From Brachionus rotundiformis (Eukaryota; Rotifera; Eurotatoria; Ploima; Brachionidae): 64,000 bases of DNA. Location of the stretch: contig JAESIW010000020.1 of assembly GCA_016802295.1 (NCBI GenBank), forward strand, positions 361,508 to 425,507, given 5' to 3'. The stretch's first letter is position 1, and each line of letters starts with the position of its first letter. Below, piece by piece: positions 34,484-47,220 of this stretch. The notes beneath the pieces are model-generated. The model was not told where the DNA came from and searched no databases. It saw nothing but the letters and a program-made list of their open reading frames with translations. Position numbers and translations under genes: made by a program.

Positions 34484-34560
34484 AGCAAAGTAAAATTTTT
34501 GATCAAATTTCAAGCGCTCAATCTTGCTGAAACATTTTTAGATGCGTGCAACATACTTTG
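34484..34560. repeat. Truncated copy of the AGCAAAG MITE family
   Basis: AGCAAAGTAAAATTTTTGAT and the following 55 bases match 8330-8400 and 57818-57885. The right half is replaced by other sequence containing GCAACATACTTTGTTGC palindromes. Confidence 0.7.
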
Positions 34561-34900
34561 TTGCATCTTTTTTGCCTAAAATAATTTTTCTGATGTAGAT
34601 ACAAGGTAAAAAGTAAAGCATCAATAAGACTTATATTGATTATTGATTTTGTTTACCTTAAAAAAAAGAAAATAAAGTTTTTATTTTTGGTAGAAAAAGA
34701 TGCAACAAAGTATGTTGCAGTATTTTTTTAAATAGTTTTTATTTAAGCTTTTAGTAAATTTTAATTTATCAAAATGAGAAGAATTTTTGTTCTGTTTGTT
34801 TTTGAAATTCACAATACAATGTATTGATACAAAATTAAAAATTTTAAAATTAAAATATCTTTTTATTTGATAAAATACTAAACTAATTAAATCAAAAGAC

Positions 34901-37900
34901 CTAAACTGAGGTTGTTCTTTTAAAGTCGCGTCTCATTTGAGCACACATTCGAGCATTTTGCTTAAATGGTGAGCCAAATTGTGAACCATCCATCTGCATA
35001 TTAAATGGTCTTTGAATCAACAGACGTCTGTTGGCGGAATGATTTATAAAATTGATTCGGCTTGGACGCATTAGTGCACCACAAACATGATCATTTGGCA
35101 CCATAACACTTTGCTGATAATCTGTATAATTAAGCAAGTTATCTTGGTCAAAAGTAGGCTCTACATAAAAATAAGCATCAGTGAGCGATTTATTTTTTTG
35201 AAGTAAAGGCTTATTTAGGCGAGCTTGATGAGCTCTGTGCATTAAATTTCGCCCATCGCTAGGTTTAATTTGGTACTGGCGCTTGGATGTTTGTACACGA
35301 ATTTTATTGCTGGGCGGCGATATTGGCACCTGAGTCCTGAATGCAGTTTGAATTGGCACTGGAGGCAGCAATTCTTTGTCTAGCTTGTAAAATTTGAATT
35401 TAAGCTCGTTCTCGTCCAGTTGACGATTTGATAGTGTGTTGATTTTGGTCTGGTACTCGGAGCTGACCGACGAAGACGATTCGGTCAGGTGGGAAGTCGA
35501 GGAAGAACTACAGTGATGAGAAGACTCTGTGAGAGACGACTCATCGACATTGTTTGCCAATGTGGATAGATATTTTCTATCTCTTGGAATAATTTTTTGT
35601 TTTCTGGATCCAGGCTGGTGTCCATTGGGCATTTCGGTGCTCGGTCGATCCGCAAGCCGCACGGTCTCTTCTGAATCGTTGACTATTCTTATCTCAGGCT
35701 TCTTTCTTTCCACACGTCTTTCCATATCCGAAAGTTTGATCACCTGAGGTATGACTGGAAATTTTGAGTTTGGATTGTTATTTTCGTTAGATTGGAATCT
35801 GTACTTGCGGTGGTAGTCTAGGTACCAATAGATGTTGCATATGCCATTGAATTCCTGCATCAAAAAAGAGCCCACTGCCAAGAAAAACGAATAGCCGTAG
35901 TCATAGACAAAGGGCGATTCGTCATCCTTTGACCTGGATGCGGTTAGTTTATTATCAACAGCGCCATTTACTGCTGCTATGAACACAATTAGGGCAGTTA
36001 ATGAGGCAAGACCGGCAAATATGAACAAGCATCCAGAAAGCAGGTACAAATAGTGAAGCTTTTGTCTAACATAAGCATAAGTGTGGAGAAATACCGAAGT
36101 TAACATCAGGACCAAAGATATTGCCACTGGAACTATTGAAATTCCAACTTGTTCTTAATAAAACAATCAAATTTTTTTTTTGGTTTTTAATTAGTTATTA
36201 TTGCAAAATTAATTAAGCAGTTGTAAAGATTTTTTTCTGTAATCAAACTATCCGATTTTTTCAATGAGGTTAATTAAATTTTTTAAAATGGTTCAAGCAT
36301 TGTCAATTATTATTTTATGTTTTTAGCTTTAAATTTTGAGATAAATTAATTATTAATTGTTTAGTCTGATTATGACTGATTATTATTACGTCATTTACTT
36401 ATTCACTATAAAATTAATTACTTGAAATGATATTCATTTTGAAAAAAGAAATTTAATCACATAAATAATTAAAATAATATAAGATTTTTGGCTCAAATAG
36501 ATCTAAATATCAAAGAACATATTCTTTGTCTTGCCACTCTGGTCCTTGTAAGTGTTGCTAGCATAGCACTAAAACTAGAACTTGAAGTAGGCAGAGTGTC
36601 TAGTCAAAACTACCAGAAACCAGAAGAGAATAGATATTATGCAAAAATAGTTCAAAATCTGGCATTGTGAAATTTTGAACAAAAAACAAAAACAAAATAT
36701 CAAAAATGCCAAAGCTCAAGTTCAAAAGGAGCAAATCATGTTCTGTGAATTGTATCACTTGGCACATCCTTTGTACCACCAATATAATGATTCTGCAAAA
36801 CTCTACAATAAGTCTGCGAAATTCAGAACTTTGTGTACAGAAGATGTACCAGGTGTTTCAACTTACAGAGCATGTTTTGCTCCTTCTGAACTTGAGCTTT
36901 GGCATTTTTGATATTCTGTTTTTGTTTTTTGTTCCAAATTTCAAAAAAAAAATCAAAAATACAAACTAATTGTTAATTAGATATGCTACTTGGAAATGGT
37001 TAGAGATCTGACGATGTCTGAATTCAGTAATCAGAGGTTCTGCTTCGGTGGTAAAATGGAATAGTCTTAGACTGGTCAAATAAGTACCGATTTGTACCTG
37101 CAATGAGTTCTATAAATGCCCTTTTCTCAAACAGAGTAGTTGCGCATTGGAATAAGTAGTATGTATTAAAATCTTACTCAACTACTAAGTCATAGCTCCA
37201 CATTGCCTAGTAACAGTGACGGACTCAGACATTATACATTTTAGGTGTCGCAGAAAGTACTACAGCTACTACTAACACTCAAAAGTATCATGTAGTCATT
37301 ATTCTAGAATCTTGGAAGCTTTGGCATCGACTTATTTTATTTAAATTTATTAGAATATTTCCTGAGCAATTTGTTTAGATAAGTTTAATTTTTATATTTA
37401 AGAAAAAAAATTAACAGATAATTTTAAAAATATAGATTCTTAAAATCTAAAAATAAATAAAAAATTGCCAATGAAATCTAGCCGGAACTTTAACTTAAAA
37501 AATTTGGTAAATAAAAAAATTAGGTTCTACCAGATAAAATTAATTTTGAAACCTTTATTTATTTTTTAAAAATAATTGTAAATTTTTTGATTATTAAATT
37601 TCCTAATTGATTAATAAAAAAATAGCATTCCTGCCTGTATCTTATCTTAAAAAATTGTAAAAATATAAACATAATATTTTTGAAATCTGAACACAATTTA
37701 TAAATATTTATTCACTCAGTCATATTATTAAATTAATAATTAAAATTAGTGTTTACTTTTTAAAGTGTCCGTAACTCTGGTGTCCGAATCGAAGTTTTGA
37801 AAAAATTTTATATTTTCACACTGTTGCTGCTTAGATCCATCTAATCAACTTATTGGTTAAATTTAAAGCTAATTAAAATTAATTAGAGTAGTACCAGTAA

Positions 37901-38159
37901 TGCGACACATCCTCCACAATCCAAAGTTGGCAGTTATTGTGCCCAGCGGAAGATGGTAGACACTTTTTGACGAATTCTTTCCCGAAGAATTGACTGGCAC
38001 CGGTGTGGTCACCTTCTCCCTCATCCCTTGTATTGGATCGAACCTTTCCACCGACTCAAGCCAATTGATGGTCAATATACTGATAATCATTAGCAATGGC
38101 GATACATAGGCGCTTACTGAGAGTCCAAAAAATAGAAGCCTATGTTTTATATGGCCCAT
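34901..38159 (-). CDS. TARP/stargazin-like (CACNG, claudin superfamily) membrane protein
   Basis: Three exons, 38159-37895, 37840-37757 and 36153-34901, give 533 residues in one frame. Introns are 54 and about 1600 bases. TM1 is at residues 8-28. The claudin signature GLWRMC is at about 79-84, with the partner Cys (QQQCENIKFF) in the tiny exon 2. TM2 is at about 120-145, TM3 150-177 and TM4 200-226. A Ser-rich cytoplasmic tail of about 300 residues ends in KRTTSV. The last three residues form a class I PDZ ligand (T-S-V), and the end resembles the TTPV terminus of vertebrate stargazin. TARPs are auxiliary subunits of AMPA-type glutamate receptors or calcium channels. The function here is inferred from the family. 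The large intron carries a fold-back element. Confidence 0.85.
36660..36950. repeat. Fold-back element with about 70-bp arms in the TARP intron
   Basis: GAACAAAAAACAAAAACAAA near 36678, followed by TATCAAAAATGCCAAAGCTC and TCAAGTTCAAAAGGAGC, is mirrored at 36880-36940 as its complement, around a 130-base centre. The arms are slightly diverged. It looks like a fold-back or MITE-type insertion. Confidence 0.7.
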
Positions 38160-40559
38160 TGAAAACGCCGTATATCATTTAACCGATTTATGACAGATAA
38201 TAAAAAACTATTTTTAAAAAATTATTTATTAAATCTTTTAATTCATCAATCTAGGAAATTCAATAACTAATTTTAAGTTTTGAATTACTTGAGGAAAAAT
38301 TCCAATTATAAAATCTGAACTCTTAAAAAAATCGAATCTAACTCTAGATTTTAAATTACTAATTAATTGAAGATATTATTAAAATAGTTAAAATATATAC
38401 TCGTTATGATTCAATAATTAGGCTAATTAATCTCCTATTGGAGGCTCTAAGTGTAACTCAAGATTCCCAATGGGAATATTCCAGTGGTCCGGTGACATGA
38501 TTTCAAAAATTCGATCTACTCAATTGCTCTTGGACTCCTTGTCAGCTGAAAAATCACGCTCTCTTTATTTATCAATAATTACTATTTCTTAAGAAAAAAT
38601 TTTAAAAATAAAACATAAATGATATGCATTTTCCGCGATTGATTCATTGAGTCATTAAGTTCCAATAGAGTCTCTGAAAAATTGGTTTCGAATTTTAATC
38701 AAAAATGATTAAGTAATTTTAATTTCCGATTTTGTCATAATTTTTTTGCAAAATAAATATTTTTATCACTGTTGTAGTAGTATGACATTATGATAAAAAA
38801 GCACTTGAAATAAACATTTTTTTTTATTTTTGGACTCGAATTACAAACAATAATTGCCAATAGAACAAAATTAAATACAAATTATTCACTTTTTATTAAT
38901 TTTTATTATTTTAAATTTGCAAAATAGATAATTTTTTCTTCAAATACTCTTGCTAGATTAAAATAAAATAAAAAACTGATTAATATATTTTCTAAATATC
39001 AGCATGAATTATCATTTTGGGTATTTTGGCGGATCTGTATTTTAGAAAAATTATTTTGAACAACATGAAAAATATTCAAAAAATAATAATCTCTACTTTA
39101 TTGATAGAATAAAAATAAAGATAACTCATTAATATTTATAAAGCCTGTAATGTAGTGTTTTTGGAATTTATATCTAATTGTAAAGATATAGACTGTTTTT
39201 AAAAGCAATCAGTGATGCTTAATTAATGAGAATTTTGTTAAAAATAGACCAGTGTTTTTTTAACCCTTAAATTAAATAAATAAAATTACTAGCTTCTAAA
39301 TTATGTCATTAGAGACAATTTAAAAAATACGGAAATTTTTACTTTTATCAAAATAATTAATCTAATTGTATAAATAATGCTCCCACTCATTTACTCATTT
39401 TACTTTAATCAAAAAACTCATGGATCACCAAAGTTAATTGTTTATTCTTAATTAATTTAAAAGAAAAAAACATTTCTTTATTTAAAAAATTGCTTAACCT
39501 TGCTCCTATTTTGCCAAAGTACCAATTGAACATTTTTAGACAAAAAAAGAATCTTTTAATTTCTGATATTTTCATTGCTTCTTTATGGCTGTTTGCTCCA
39601 AGCTTTTCTTCAAACTACAATAACATCTAAGAGACTAATCAATACTTTTTAATTATGTAACCTATTAAAATGCAGATAACTAAGAGCTTTAATTTGAATT
39701 TAAATTAAAAGTCACTCTTAACTTAGGAAATTTTTATCCCTAATGAAATCTTTTCCCTTTAAAAAAAAACATACTTTTGGCCAAAGAGTGATAAGGTTCA
39801 GCCAAACCATTTCAATTGGTAATTATGACTGAGAATGCTTACTAGAAAATCGATTTTTGAATAAAAAATTATTAGTAAAAGATATAAATACATTGTAGAA
39901 ATAAAACATAGTTGAATAATGCCTTGAGGAATTAAGAGGACTTTTTAATTATTTTTTCACTATGCGGTAATTTAGGGAAGAATTAACGGGCCTTTATTTC
40001 AATTATGCACTAAGTTTGTGATAACTTGGGCTGAGCAACAATTGGATTTTAATTAAACAATCAATCGATTTATTAAAATGCAAATAAACTATTGAAAAAG
40101 TTTTATTAAATGAATAAGTTTTTGTTCGCAAGTTTTTTTTAGGCGACATTTGAGTGATATGTCTTGAGATTTAGAGTTTTAAATAGATAAAATAGAAGCT
40201 AGAGAAATAAATTTGGGCTAAATTAACATGATTTATTGATTTATGCTGCAATTAGAATTTTAATAAAGATGATATGAAGCATAGCTTCCGATGAAAAATG
40301 ACAATAATTCAGAGTTAATAACTTTTGATATTTTCCTTTAAGACAAATTTTTTGTAAATAATAAAATTTGACAAAGAATTTCTAATTTGGAATATGATCT
40401 TAAATTGTATTGTAGTCTAATCGTATATAAAAAATTTGGTACAGTTTTCAATTTCAAGGTTAATCAACAGGATAGTGCACTTTTCATGAGGATCGATTAG
40501 TGCTTTATTCATTTAAATAGTATAAAATAATTTTACAGATTAAAAAAAAAATTAAGTCG
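38160..40559. other. Long AT-rich intergenic region upstream of the TARP gene
   Basis: No open frame of note, no repeat pair and no RNA gene recognised. It would contain the TARP promoter. A small less AT-rich patch at 38440-38540 could not be assigned. Confidence 0.5.
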
Positions 40560-40985
40560 CTTAGTTAAGACATTTGAAGATCAAGTCTGATTCATCGTTT
40601 GAACAAGTATCAGACTTGAAGTATTGAGCCTAGAAGATCGTAGAATAAGAGGGGATCTTATTTAAATGTTCAAGATAGTCAACCGTCATGAGAGGATTAA
40701 CCTAATGAAAGGTGTGAATCTGGAATTAAGAAGACTTAATTTGCAAACAAGCTACATCAAGATATAACTTTCTGACCAATAGAGTGGTTTCAACGTGGAA
40801 CGCTTTACTGGAAAGTGTTGTTAACTCAGAGACAGTTAACAGTTTTATAGCGGGTATCGACAGAGAAGTGTCAGAAAAGTCTCACAACTAATACTATTAG
40901 TAGTGTGCATTCAGATATCTTATATCAGTTTCTCCATTCCTGTAAATTTCCTATTATAGCATAATGTGCTATCATAGGTGACCTC
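40560..40985 (+). pseudogene. LINE 3' fragment (end of ORF2)
   Basis: Broken frames read SLEDRRIRGDLI at about 40627-40662, MFKIVNRHERINL (40665-40705), then RYNFLTNRVVSTWNALLESVVNSETVNSFIAGID (40758-40863). This is the standard C-terminal end of non-LTR retrotransposon proteins. The RT part is absent, as in a 5'-truncated insertion. Confidence 0.75.
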
Positions 40986-41149
40986 CTTGTAGGTCGAATA
41001 ACAAAAATAGTGTAATTGTGATTACTCAAAAAGAAGAAATCTGTTTGTATTACCAAGTTATTCTTTATTTGAATAATTTATTTACAAAAAATGTGCCTTG
41101 TTAAAAAAAATCATGATTCACATCTTTATTTTATTCTTTTTTTAAAAAA

Positions 41150-42307
41150 TAATTCAGGAAAAGTTTTTCCAAGGCAGTTCCGAGTGGCGGAGCCTTCTTT
41201 TCAACCCACATGTCTGAAATATGATTAAAAAAATTTGTCTTAGTTAGATTTGTACAATAAAAGTAGAAAATATATTATATGATTCATATCTAATGTAATG
41301 TATTTTTCATATGTCCAAAATCAGAAATGGTCAAGTGTTAATTATTAAACTGTTCTTTTTTGTACACTTTCAATGTTTTTGATATTTTTTCTAAGAGCCT
41401 TTCATTCATTTCAGACACTGCCTAGCATTCACCTTAGTACACCAGTGTAGCTGTATATCGTGATTTCTGTTTCTTAGCTGGAGCATATTGATTTCGGGAG
41501 TGTCTGAATTAGAAAACATTGTAATTTTTAAATAATTTTCTGTATTTAAAACCCTTGTTAAAAAATTATCTTCCAAAAGCTACAAAAAAAAAGTAATTAA
41601 TTCTTTGTCATTAAATTAAATTGAACCATTTACTCTGTCAAATTTTTACAAATGCATGTAACCAATTAGAACATCAAAAGCGATTTAATTATTTACTTTT
41701 GATATACTGGATTCACTTTCAGCGATGTGACAAAGAACATTACTGTGCTCATTTGACGCTTTAGTAAACGGATTTAGTATTATATTGAGTAAGGACATTT
41801 GAGCCTGAAAATCGAAATTTGATATTTGATTTTTTTTAAAAAACCAATATGATATTTGAATTCTCCGTCCTAAAATACACTTGAGTGCACTATGCCTCCT
41901 TTTTTCATCACTGCTATCGCTTTAATTCCACAACCAATAATTTTTTCTGCAAGAGTTCTGTCGAGTTTTGTTTTTTTTTTGGATTTCTAAAATAGAGTAT
42001 AATTTATTTCTTTCATAGAGTATTTGTTCATTTTAAGCTTTAATATTAAAATTTTGATACTTTGAATCTAAGTTTTTTTTTATTTTAAAATTTTTATGCA
42101 TATATAGAGATGAAAATGTGCTAAATTTTGACGCGTTTTGAAGTGAGACGCGATCAATAATTTGATGCAGTGGAAAAATCTTTTGAATATAAACTCTTGT
42201 TTTGGTAAATAAAAAAGACCCACATTCTTACATTCTTTTTCAATTTCTAACATCGTCAGTCTGAAAAATCTTCTGGCATATTGTTGCCAATAAAAATCAT
42301 TGAGCAT
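41150..42307 (-). CDS. Unrecognised multi-exon gene
   Basis: A chain of short open pieces with GT/AG borders suggests a real gene. It begins MLNDFYWQQYARRFFRLTML (42307), spliced near 42235 to YIQKIFPLHQIIDRVSLQNA. Next is TKLDRTLAEKIIGCGIKAIA (exon from 41986), joined in phase 0 to AQMSLLNIILNPFTKASNEH (about 41811-41704). Then come TPEINMLQLRNRNHDIQLHW (about 41500-41436) and MWVEKKAPPLGTALEKLFLN, ending with a stop near 41142. The splice between the second and third pieces could not be fixed, so the model is incomplete. I do not recognise the protein. It lies just downstream of the TPRA1-like gene on the same strand. Confidence 0.4.
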
Positions 42308-42542
42308 TGAACTTGCTTATGCTTATACATCTGTAGATATCCGACACTATATCTGGATACCAGGCCAATAAGTAGAATCATTTTAATAAATGATATTTAT
42401 TGTAAATTAGATAGACATTTTTGAATTTTTTTAAAATTAAAAACAAAATTTTCATTCGTAAATGCATACAAGGCAGGCTAAAATTATTATTTTTTATTTA
42501 CTTACAACAATCATAAATAGACTTAATTTAATTAAAAAAAAA

Positions 42543-43975
42543 TTAGTTAATATTGTTCACAATAATAACTTTAGTATCATCATCTTCATCATCAAAATTG
42601 GTTGACCTATCAATAAAATAATCTCTATTAATTGAATATCTCCTGCTAGTAGTTGGCTCGTTTGAATTCCAGCTGGCGTCCCAATTGCCAGACTCATGGC
42701 TTCGGAAGCTGCTGTACTGCTTGGCCGATGTCGAGGAATTAAAGCTCGATGAGTTGATTAAATATTGACTGGTGAGCATAAACTCCTTGCGAAAGAACTT
42801 TCGCAGGAAAATGAAATAAACCAGCGGAGCATAGAGCGTAAAATAGATAAAAGTGGTCAAATTTAAAATGCACAATCCATCAACATTATCTCCTATGTTC
42901 AGGTACACCAAGAGCGAGCCAATGGACTGAAATAGGCATATTATTCCCAGAATCAGGCAGTACAGATAAAAAGAACGATTCACTTGAAAAATTATCAAAA
43001 AATTTACTAATAAAATTTAAAACCAGTTTAATTTTACTTGGCAATGGAAATCTTTCTTTTAACTTTGTATAAGGAAGTAAATAGATTACAAAATAAATCT
43101 TAAAATTAGAAAAATTATCTTTGTTTGTTAAATATTTTAAATTAAGAAATTATTTTTACAATTGTAAATACAGTGCTAGAAAAAAACCAGAATATCATTC
43201 CACCAAGACCGAAGAGGTCGTAGTAATGTGACGTTTTGTCAACCACTACATAGTGTTTATCCGGAAACAAAAATTCCAAACAAGCCTTCAAAAGTTAATA
43301 AAAAATTTTATCTCATTTAATTACTTTTTTTTTCGTATTTACCTGAATTGAAATATACAGCAGAGAAATTGGCATGGTCAGTGATATTATTCTGAAAATA
43401 CTCTTGTGGCTTTCGAGTCTGGCAAAAAAGATGCCAAAAAACACCACTGATAGTTCTGTGCCCAGCTGACTAAATCTGATTATCAACCACGATATCTTTA
43501 ACCAAAGTATAAAAATTTAAATAGTTTAATTAAAAAAATTTCACTTGCCTTATTAACAATTTGTCCATTCAAAGTATCTGGTTTAATGAATATACTTATT
43601 AAACACCGACCAATGGACAATATTGACATTGCCAATATCTGGTTGGAATTTTTATTTTTAATTTTAATAAAATTATAATTATTTTTACCAAATGATAGAA
43701 AACTTTTATTATGGGAAAATTTAATTTTTTTAATTTTTGATTCATTTGGATTCGTTTGGCAAGCAGAAATATGGTAAACATGACATTGGGCACCAGGAGC
43801 AAGACATCCCATAGCAAAAGTCTTGGTTTAAAGAGTAAATAAGCAGAAAACTCGCAATTTTTTGTTACCCTTCGGCCACTGTGTAGGTCTGAATTCGTAG
43901 ACAGAATGGAACAAAGTCTGCTGGATACCATGATCCATTATCTGGAGGATCAGTCCTAAAATTTGAATTGTTCAT
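42543..43975 (-). CDS. TPRA1: TPRA1-like seven-transmembrane protein
   Basis: Seven exons, 43975-43869, 43821-43689, 43638-43549, 43495-43343, 43285-43160, 43098-43038 and 42982-42543, add up to 370 codons with the stop in one frame, close to the length known for TPRA1 (GPR175). Typical stretches are LLLWDVLLLVPNVMFTIFLL (TM1), SIGRCLISIF, RFSQLGTELSVVFFGIFFARLES, GGMIFWFFSS, LLPYTKLKERFPLP, NRSFYLYCLILGII and CILNLTTFIYFTLYAPLVYF. The third intron starts with GC (AAG/GCAAGT) rather than GT, fitting the rare GC-AG class. The C-terminus is Ser/Asp-rich. Orthologues are orphan receptors linked to Hedgehog signalling and ageing in mammals. The start codon is the least certain point. Confidence 0.88.
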
Positions 43976-44284
43976 TATCTAAAGTGAGAAATGAGTAATT
44001 TTCAAGATTTTTAGATCACCTGATAGGCGTTTACTAAAGCTAAAAAATAAAAATAATTCAAATTATGAAATTCTTATTCAAAATAAACTTTTATTTAACA
44101 TAAATATTAACTAAATGCAAATTTAATTTCATAAAAACTAATGACAAGCAGCATGTGCTCGAGGTCTATGTGACTCTAGAATCTCATTTTGTTAATTAAT
44201 TTTCATTATATTTAATTAAAACCAGAAATCTTGGAACCAAAAACCAAGCGCCTGTAAATACCTAAAAGCTGACTTAACCAACTC
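43976..44284. promoter_or_regulatory. Shared 309-bp upstream region of TPRA1-like and TSEN54 genes
   Basis: The two start codons face away from each other with 309 bases between them, so both promoters must lie here or overlap the genes. No clear TATA or initiator was identified. A 20-base piece at 44020-44039 could be an extra 5' exon of the TPRA1-like gene. Confidence 0.55.
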
Positions 44285-45125
44285 ATGGACAGTGAGATAA
44301 AACCAAATATTCAGTTGGCAAAAAATTTATCCACTGGAATTTGGCTATCGGAATGCAACCGGGTTCGATTGACCAAAATTAAGGGAAAATTTATCCACTC
44401 AATGGGCTATGTGGAAAATAAATGTGACTTTCTTTATCCAGAAGAAGCACTTTATTTACTTGAAACTGTAATAAATAAAAACAAAATTATTTTTATTTTG
44501 TTGAGATTATTTTTTTTTATAGTCAAATATTCTTATCTATTTTGAAGACGAAAAAGATCAGGTACTTATGAGTGTTCAGCAATGTTTTGAGTTATTTTTC
44601 AAAAGTGATGAGATAAGTCTGAATGATTATAAGGTGTATAAATCTCTAATTAGGCACGGGTATATTGTGAGACGTGCCAAAAGAGAAGTTGTTGGTGAGT
44701 GGAAGAAGGAAAAAAGTGAGACATTGGTTGCGAGTAGTGGTCCTGTGGTAAAAAAACAAGATCATGGTCTGTTAAGCAAGTCCGAGATTTTCCAAAAGCT
44801 AGATAGTCTTATTTCTAGTATATCCGAAGGACAGCTATGTGAAAAATTGAGAGACAAGATAAAGACAAGCAGTTTTCGTTATTTTTTCGAAGTTTATCAT
44901 CCTAATAAATCCTTCAAAAAGTCTGGGCCTCATCTAAAGCCTTCGTACAGGATTGTCACTCGAAAAAGTGCAAATTATGACCAATTAACTTTGCCAAGTT
45001 TAAATGATCTGGTTCAACTGAGTCAAAATGATGAGGTCATGCGACTATTTGCATTTGTAAATGACTCAAATGATGTTATGTTTTATTCATTTAACCAAAA
45101 TTTTAATTTGCCCTTTGTTGTATAA
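44285..45125 (+). CDS. TSEN54: tRNA-splicing endonuclease subunit Sen54 (TSEN54)
   Basis: Two exons, 44285-44467 and 44523-45125, in phase 0, give 261 residues. The N-terminal Sen54 domain is clear: GKFIHSMGY, FLYPEEALYLLE, then (after the intron) SVQQCFELFF and YKVYKSLIRHGYIVRR. The C-terminus has the endonuclease-fold end LTLPSLNDLVQLS and DVMFYSFNQNFNLPF. Sen54 is a structural partner of Sen2 in the nuclear complex that cuts introns from pre-tRNAs. The protein is about half the human length because the long basic middle region is short. Confidence 0.92.
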
Positions 45126-45389
45126 ATAAATTTTTTAAAAATTTCAAAATTAAGACAAAATAGTCATAGGAAAATAAAAAAAATAATTCAGCCTTATCTT
45201 CTAGTATTTTTTGATTTAGTCTTTTAATGATGTTTTTAAATAAATCGTTTTAAACAAATGATTATTAATTATAAAATAATTAATAAAAGTATTTTTTATT
45301 TATTCATTTGATAAATCCATATTTGATACCAACAAAGTAGTTGCTTCTAAATTTTTTGCTTTAAAATTTGGTTCTTATATTTAACAGGT
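45126..45389. other. AT-rich spacer between TSEN54 and the first EnSpm-like element
   Basis: No feature recognised apart from possible polyadenylation signals for TSEN54 (AATAAA at 45126 and 45171). Confidence 0.4.
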
Positions 45390-46760
45390 TCAAACTATCT
45401 TATTAGGAACCCTTTAAGATCTTAAATAGGATACTTTAAGATTCCCGATTGAATTTATGTAAGAAAATTTTGATAATGTCTTGATAATATCTTACTAAGG
45501 AATCTTAAGGATAAAAAGTTAAACCACTAATTCAAGATTTTGTAAGATTGATCAAATATTCTTTATTCTTTATATTTTAAATAAGATTCCAATAAGATTT
45601 TAAATGATCTATAAGGATAAAATCCTGAATTTTATTAAATATTACTATTTTTTATAAAATTATAAATAAAATGGATCGAAAATGACTCCGACAAATAGTA
45701 CCAAATCCAAGTCATCAAAAGTCACAAGTACAAGGTATTTCTTTATTTAAAAATAATATTAATTAAATATTAATTTGTTTTTTAATATTCATTTTAAGGT
45801 GGTGCCGCTGCCAAGCCGGTTCTTGACAAGCCAGCAGCTTTGAGATCGAATAAGAACATTTCTAATATTCAACCATCATCTGAAAATTTTATTTTTTTAA
45901 CTTAATTTTAAAATTTTAATTTAATTTTTTTTTTAAATTAAAGGAATCATACGGCGTTTTGAACGAATTGTGTAAGAAGATTGACTCAGTCAAATTAGTA
46001 GTTGAAGGCTTTCAGGCACCTATAGGCAGGATTCAAGGTCAAGTTAATATATAATCTGAACGGCAAGTCGAAATAATAGAAAAAATAGACCGCAATTTTG
46101 GTCATGTAATGGATAGACTTGATGTGTTAGAAAGACAGCCACTTAAAGAAGCTCAGAACTGCGGAAGCTTTTGTTGATAATTGGGAGAGCGTTGTCAAGT
46201 CACTTCGTCAGAAGTGTCTTGATACCAAGAAATATCGTATTGAAAGTAAGAGGTTATTCAAAAAAATTCTTGAAACATTTTTTTAAAGACACAGATGAAG
46301 CTGACGGCAACTTGGATGACTAGGAGCCTGCCTCGAATGAAGACCCTCAAGAGAATAAACATTTAAAAAAAAAATTGTTTTATTTATTAAATCCTGTCTA
46401 GTTCCTAATACCCGTAAATTATATTGATTTTATATTTTAATATGAAATTTAATTCCTATGAAATCCTATTAAATAATCATTAAAAACTGAATAACTCTTA
46501 ACTTAGTCCAAAAAAGATATATAAGGATCCTAATATGATCCTTAATTTTCTTAATTTTTCTTGAAAATTAAAAATATTGATTTTTTAAAGATCTTAATAA
46601 GATCCTATGAAATCCTAATAAATTTGGGAACTTAAAAGAATTTCTGTTAGGATCCTATACGTAGCTGGTTAGGAAAATTGTCCAGAAAAGCCCCGGAATC
46701 CACTCACGAATCCTGATAAGATGATGCTAATTAAGATCTAGACGGGAATTGGTTTCTGGG
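45390..46760 (+). mobile_element. Deletion derivative of the EnSpm/CACTA-like element
   Basis: The right end at 46760 (complement CCCAGAAACCAATTCCCG) resembles the ends of the full element at 47221-52406. Subterminal repeats of the type AGGATCTTAA lie at 45400-45620 and 46430-46640. Inside is only a broken relative of the plus-strand BEN-type gene: ATG at 45682, KPVLDKPAALRSNKN near 45815, and the end KKYRIESK near 46240. No transposase. The left end is not clear. Confidence 0.65.
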
Positions 46761-47220
46761 TTAAACTAAATTCTTAAATAATTTAATTTTTCATTCCTTT
46801 ATGAGCTTTTTTTAAGAAGAATTAATTATTTTTCCAACTATGATCTATTAAAATACAAATAAAATACAAATAAAAACAACACAATAAAAAACGTAGAACA
46901 ACATGTTTAGATGAATACCTGCAAACACTCTTCTAATAATAAAAAAAACTTTAAAATGATAACCACTTAAACTTCCTTAGTCTTCCTTAGTTGCTCAATT
47001 TTTGGTGATGGTTTTGCTATCACCAAACATTGAGCATATATTGGTATCTATTTAGTGACCATTCAATATCGACCATTATAACATGCTTCTCTGCTTATTG
47101 TCTTAATTAATTCAATGATCTTTAGGCTTATTTTACTTGTTATTTCATTAAAATTTATATTTAAATTAAAGACTCGATACATATAACTTTTAAATAGACC
47201 CTATGATTTAAAATTGAATA
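46761..47220. other. Spacer between the two EnSpm-like elements, with a hairpin
   Basis: 46991-47036 holds an 18-bp stem with one mismatch (TGCTCAATTTTTGGTGAT and its near complement ATCACCAAACATTGAGCA). The rest is AT-rich and unassigned. Confidence 0.5.
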
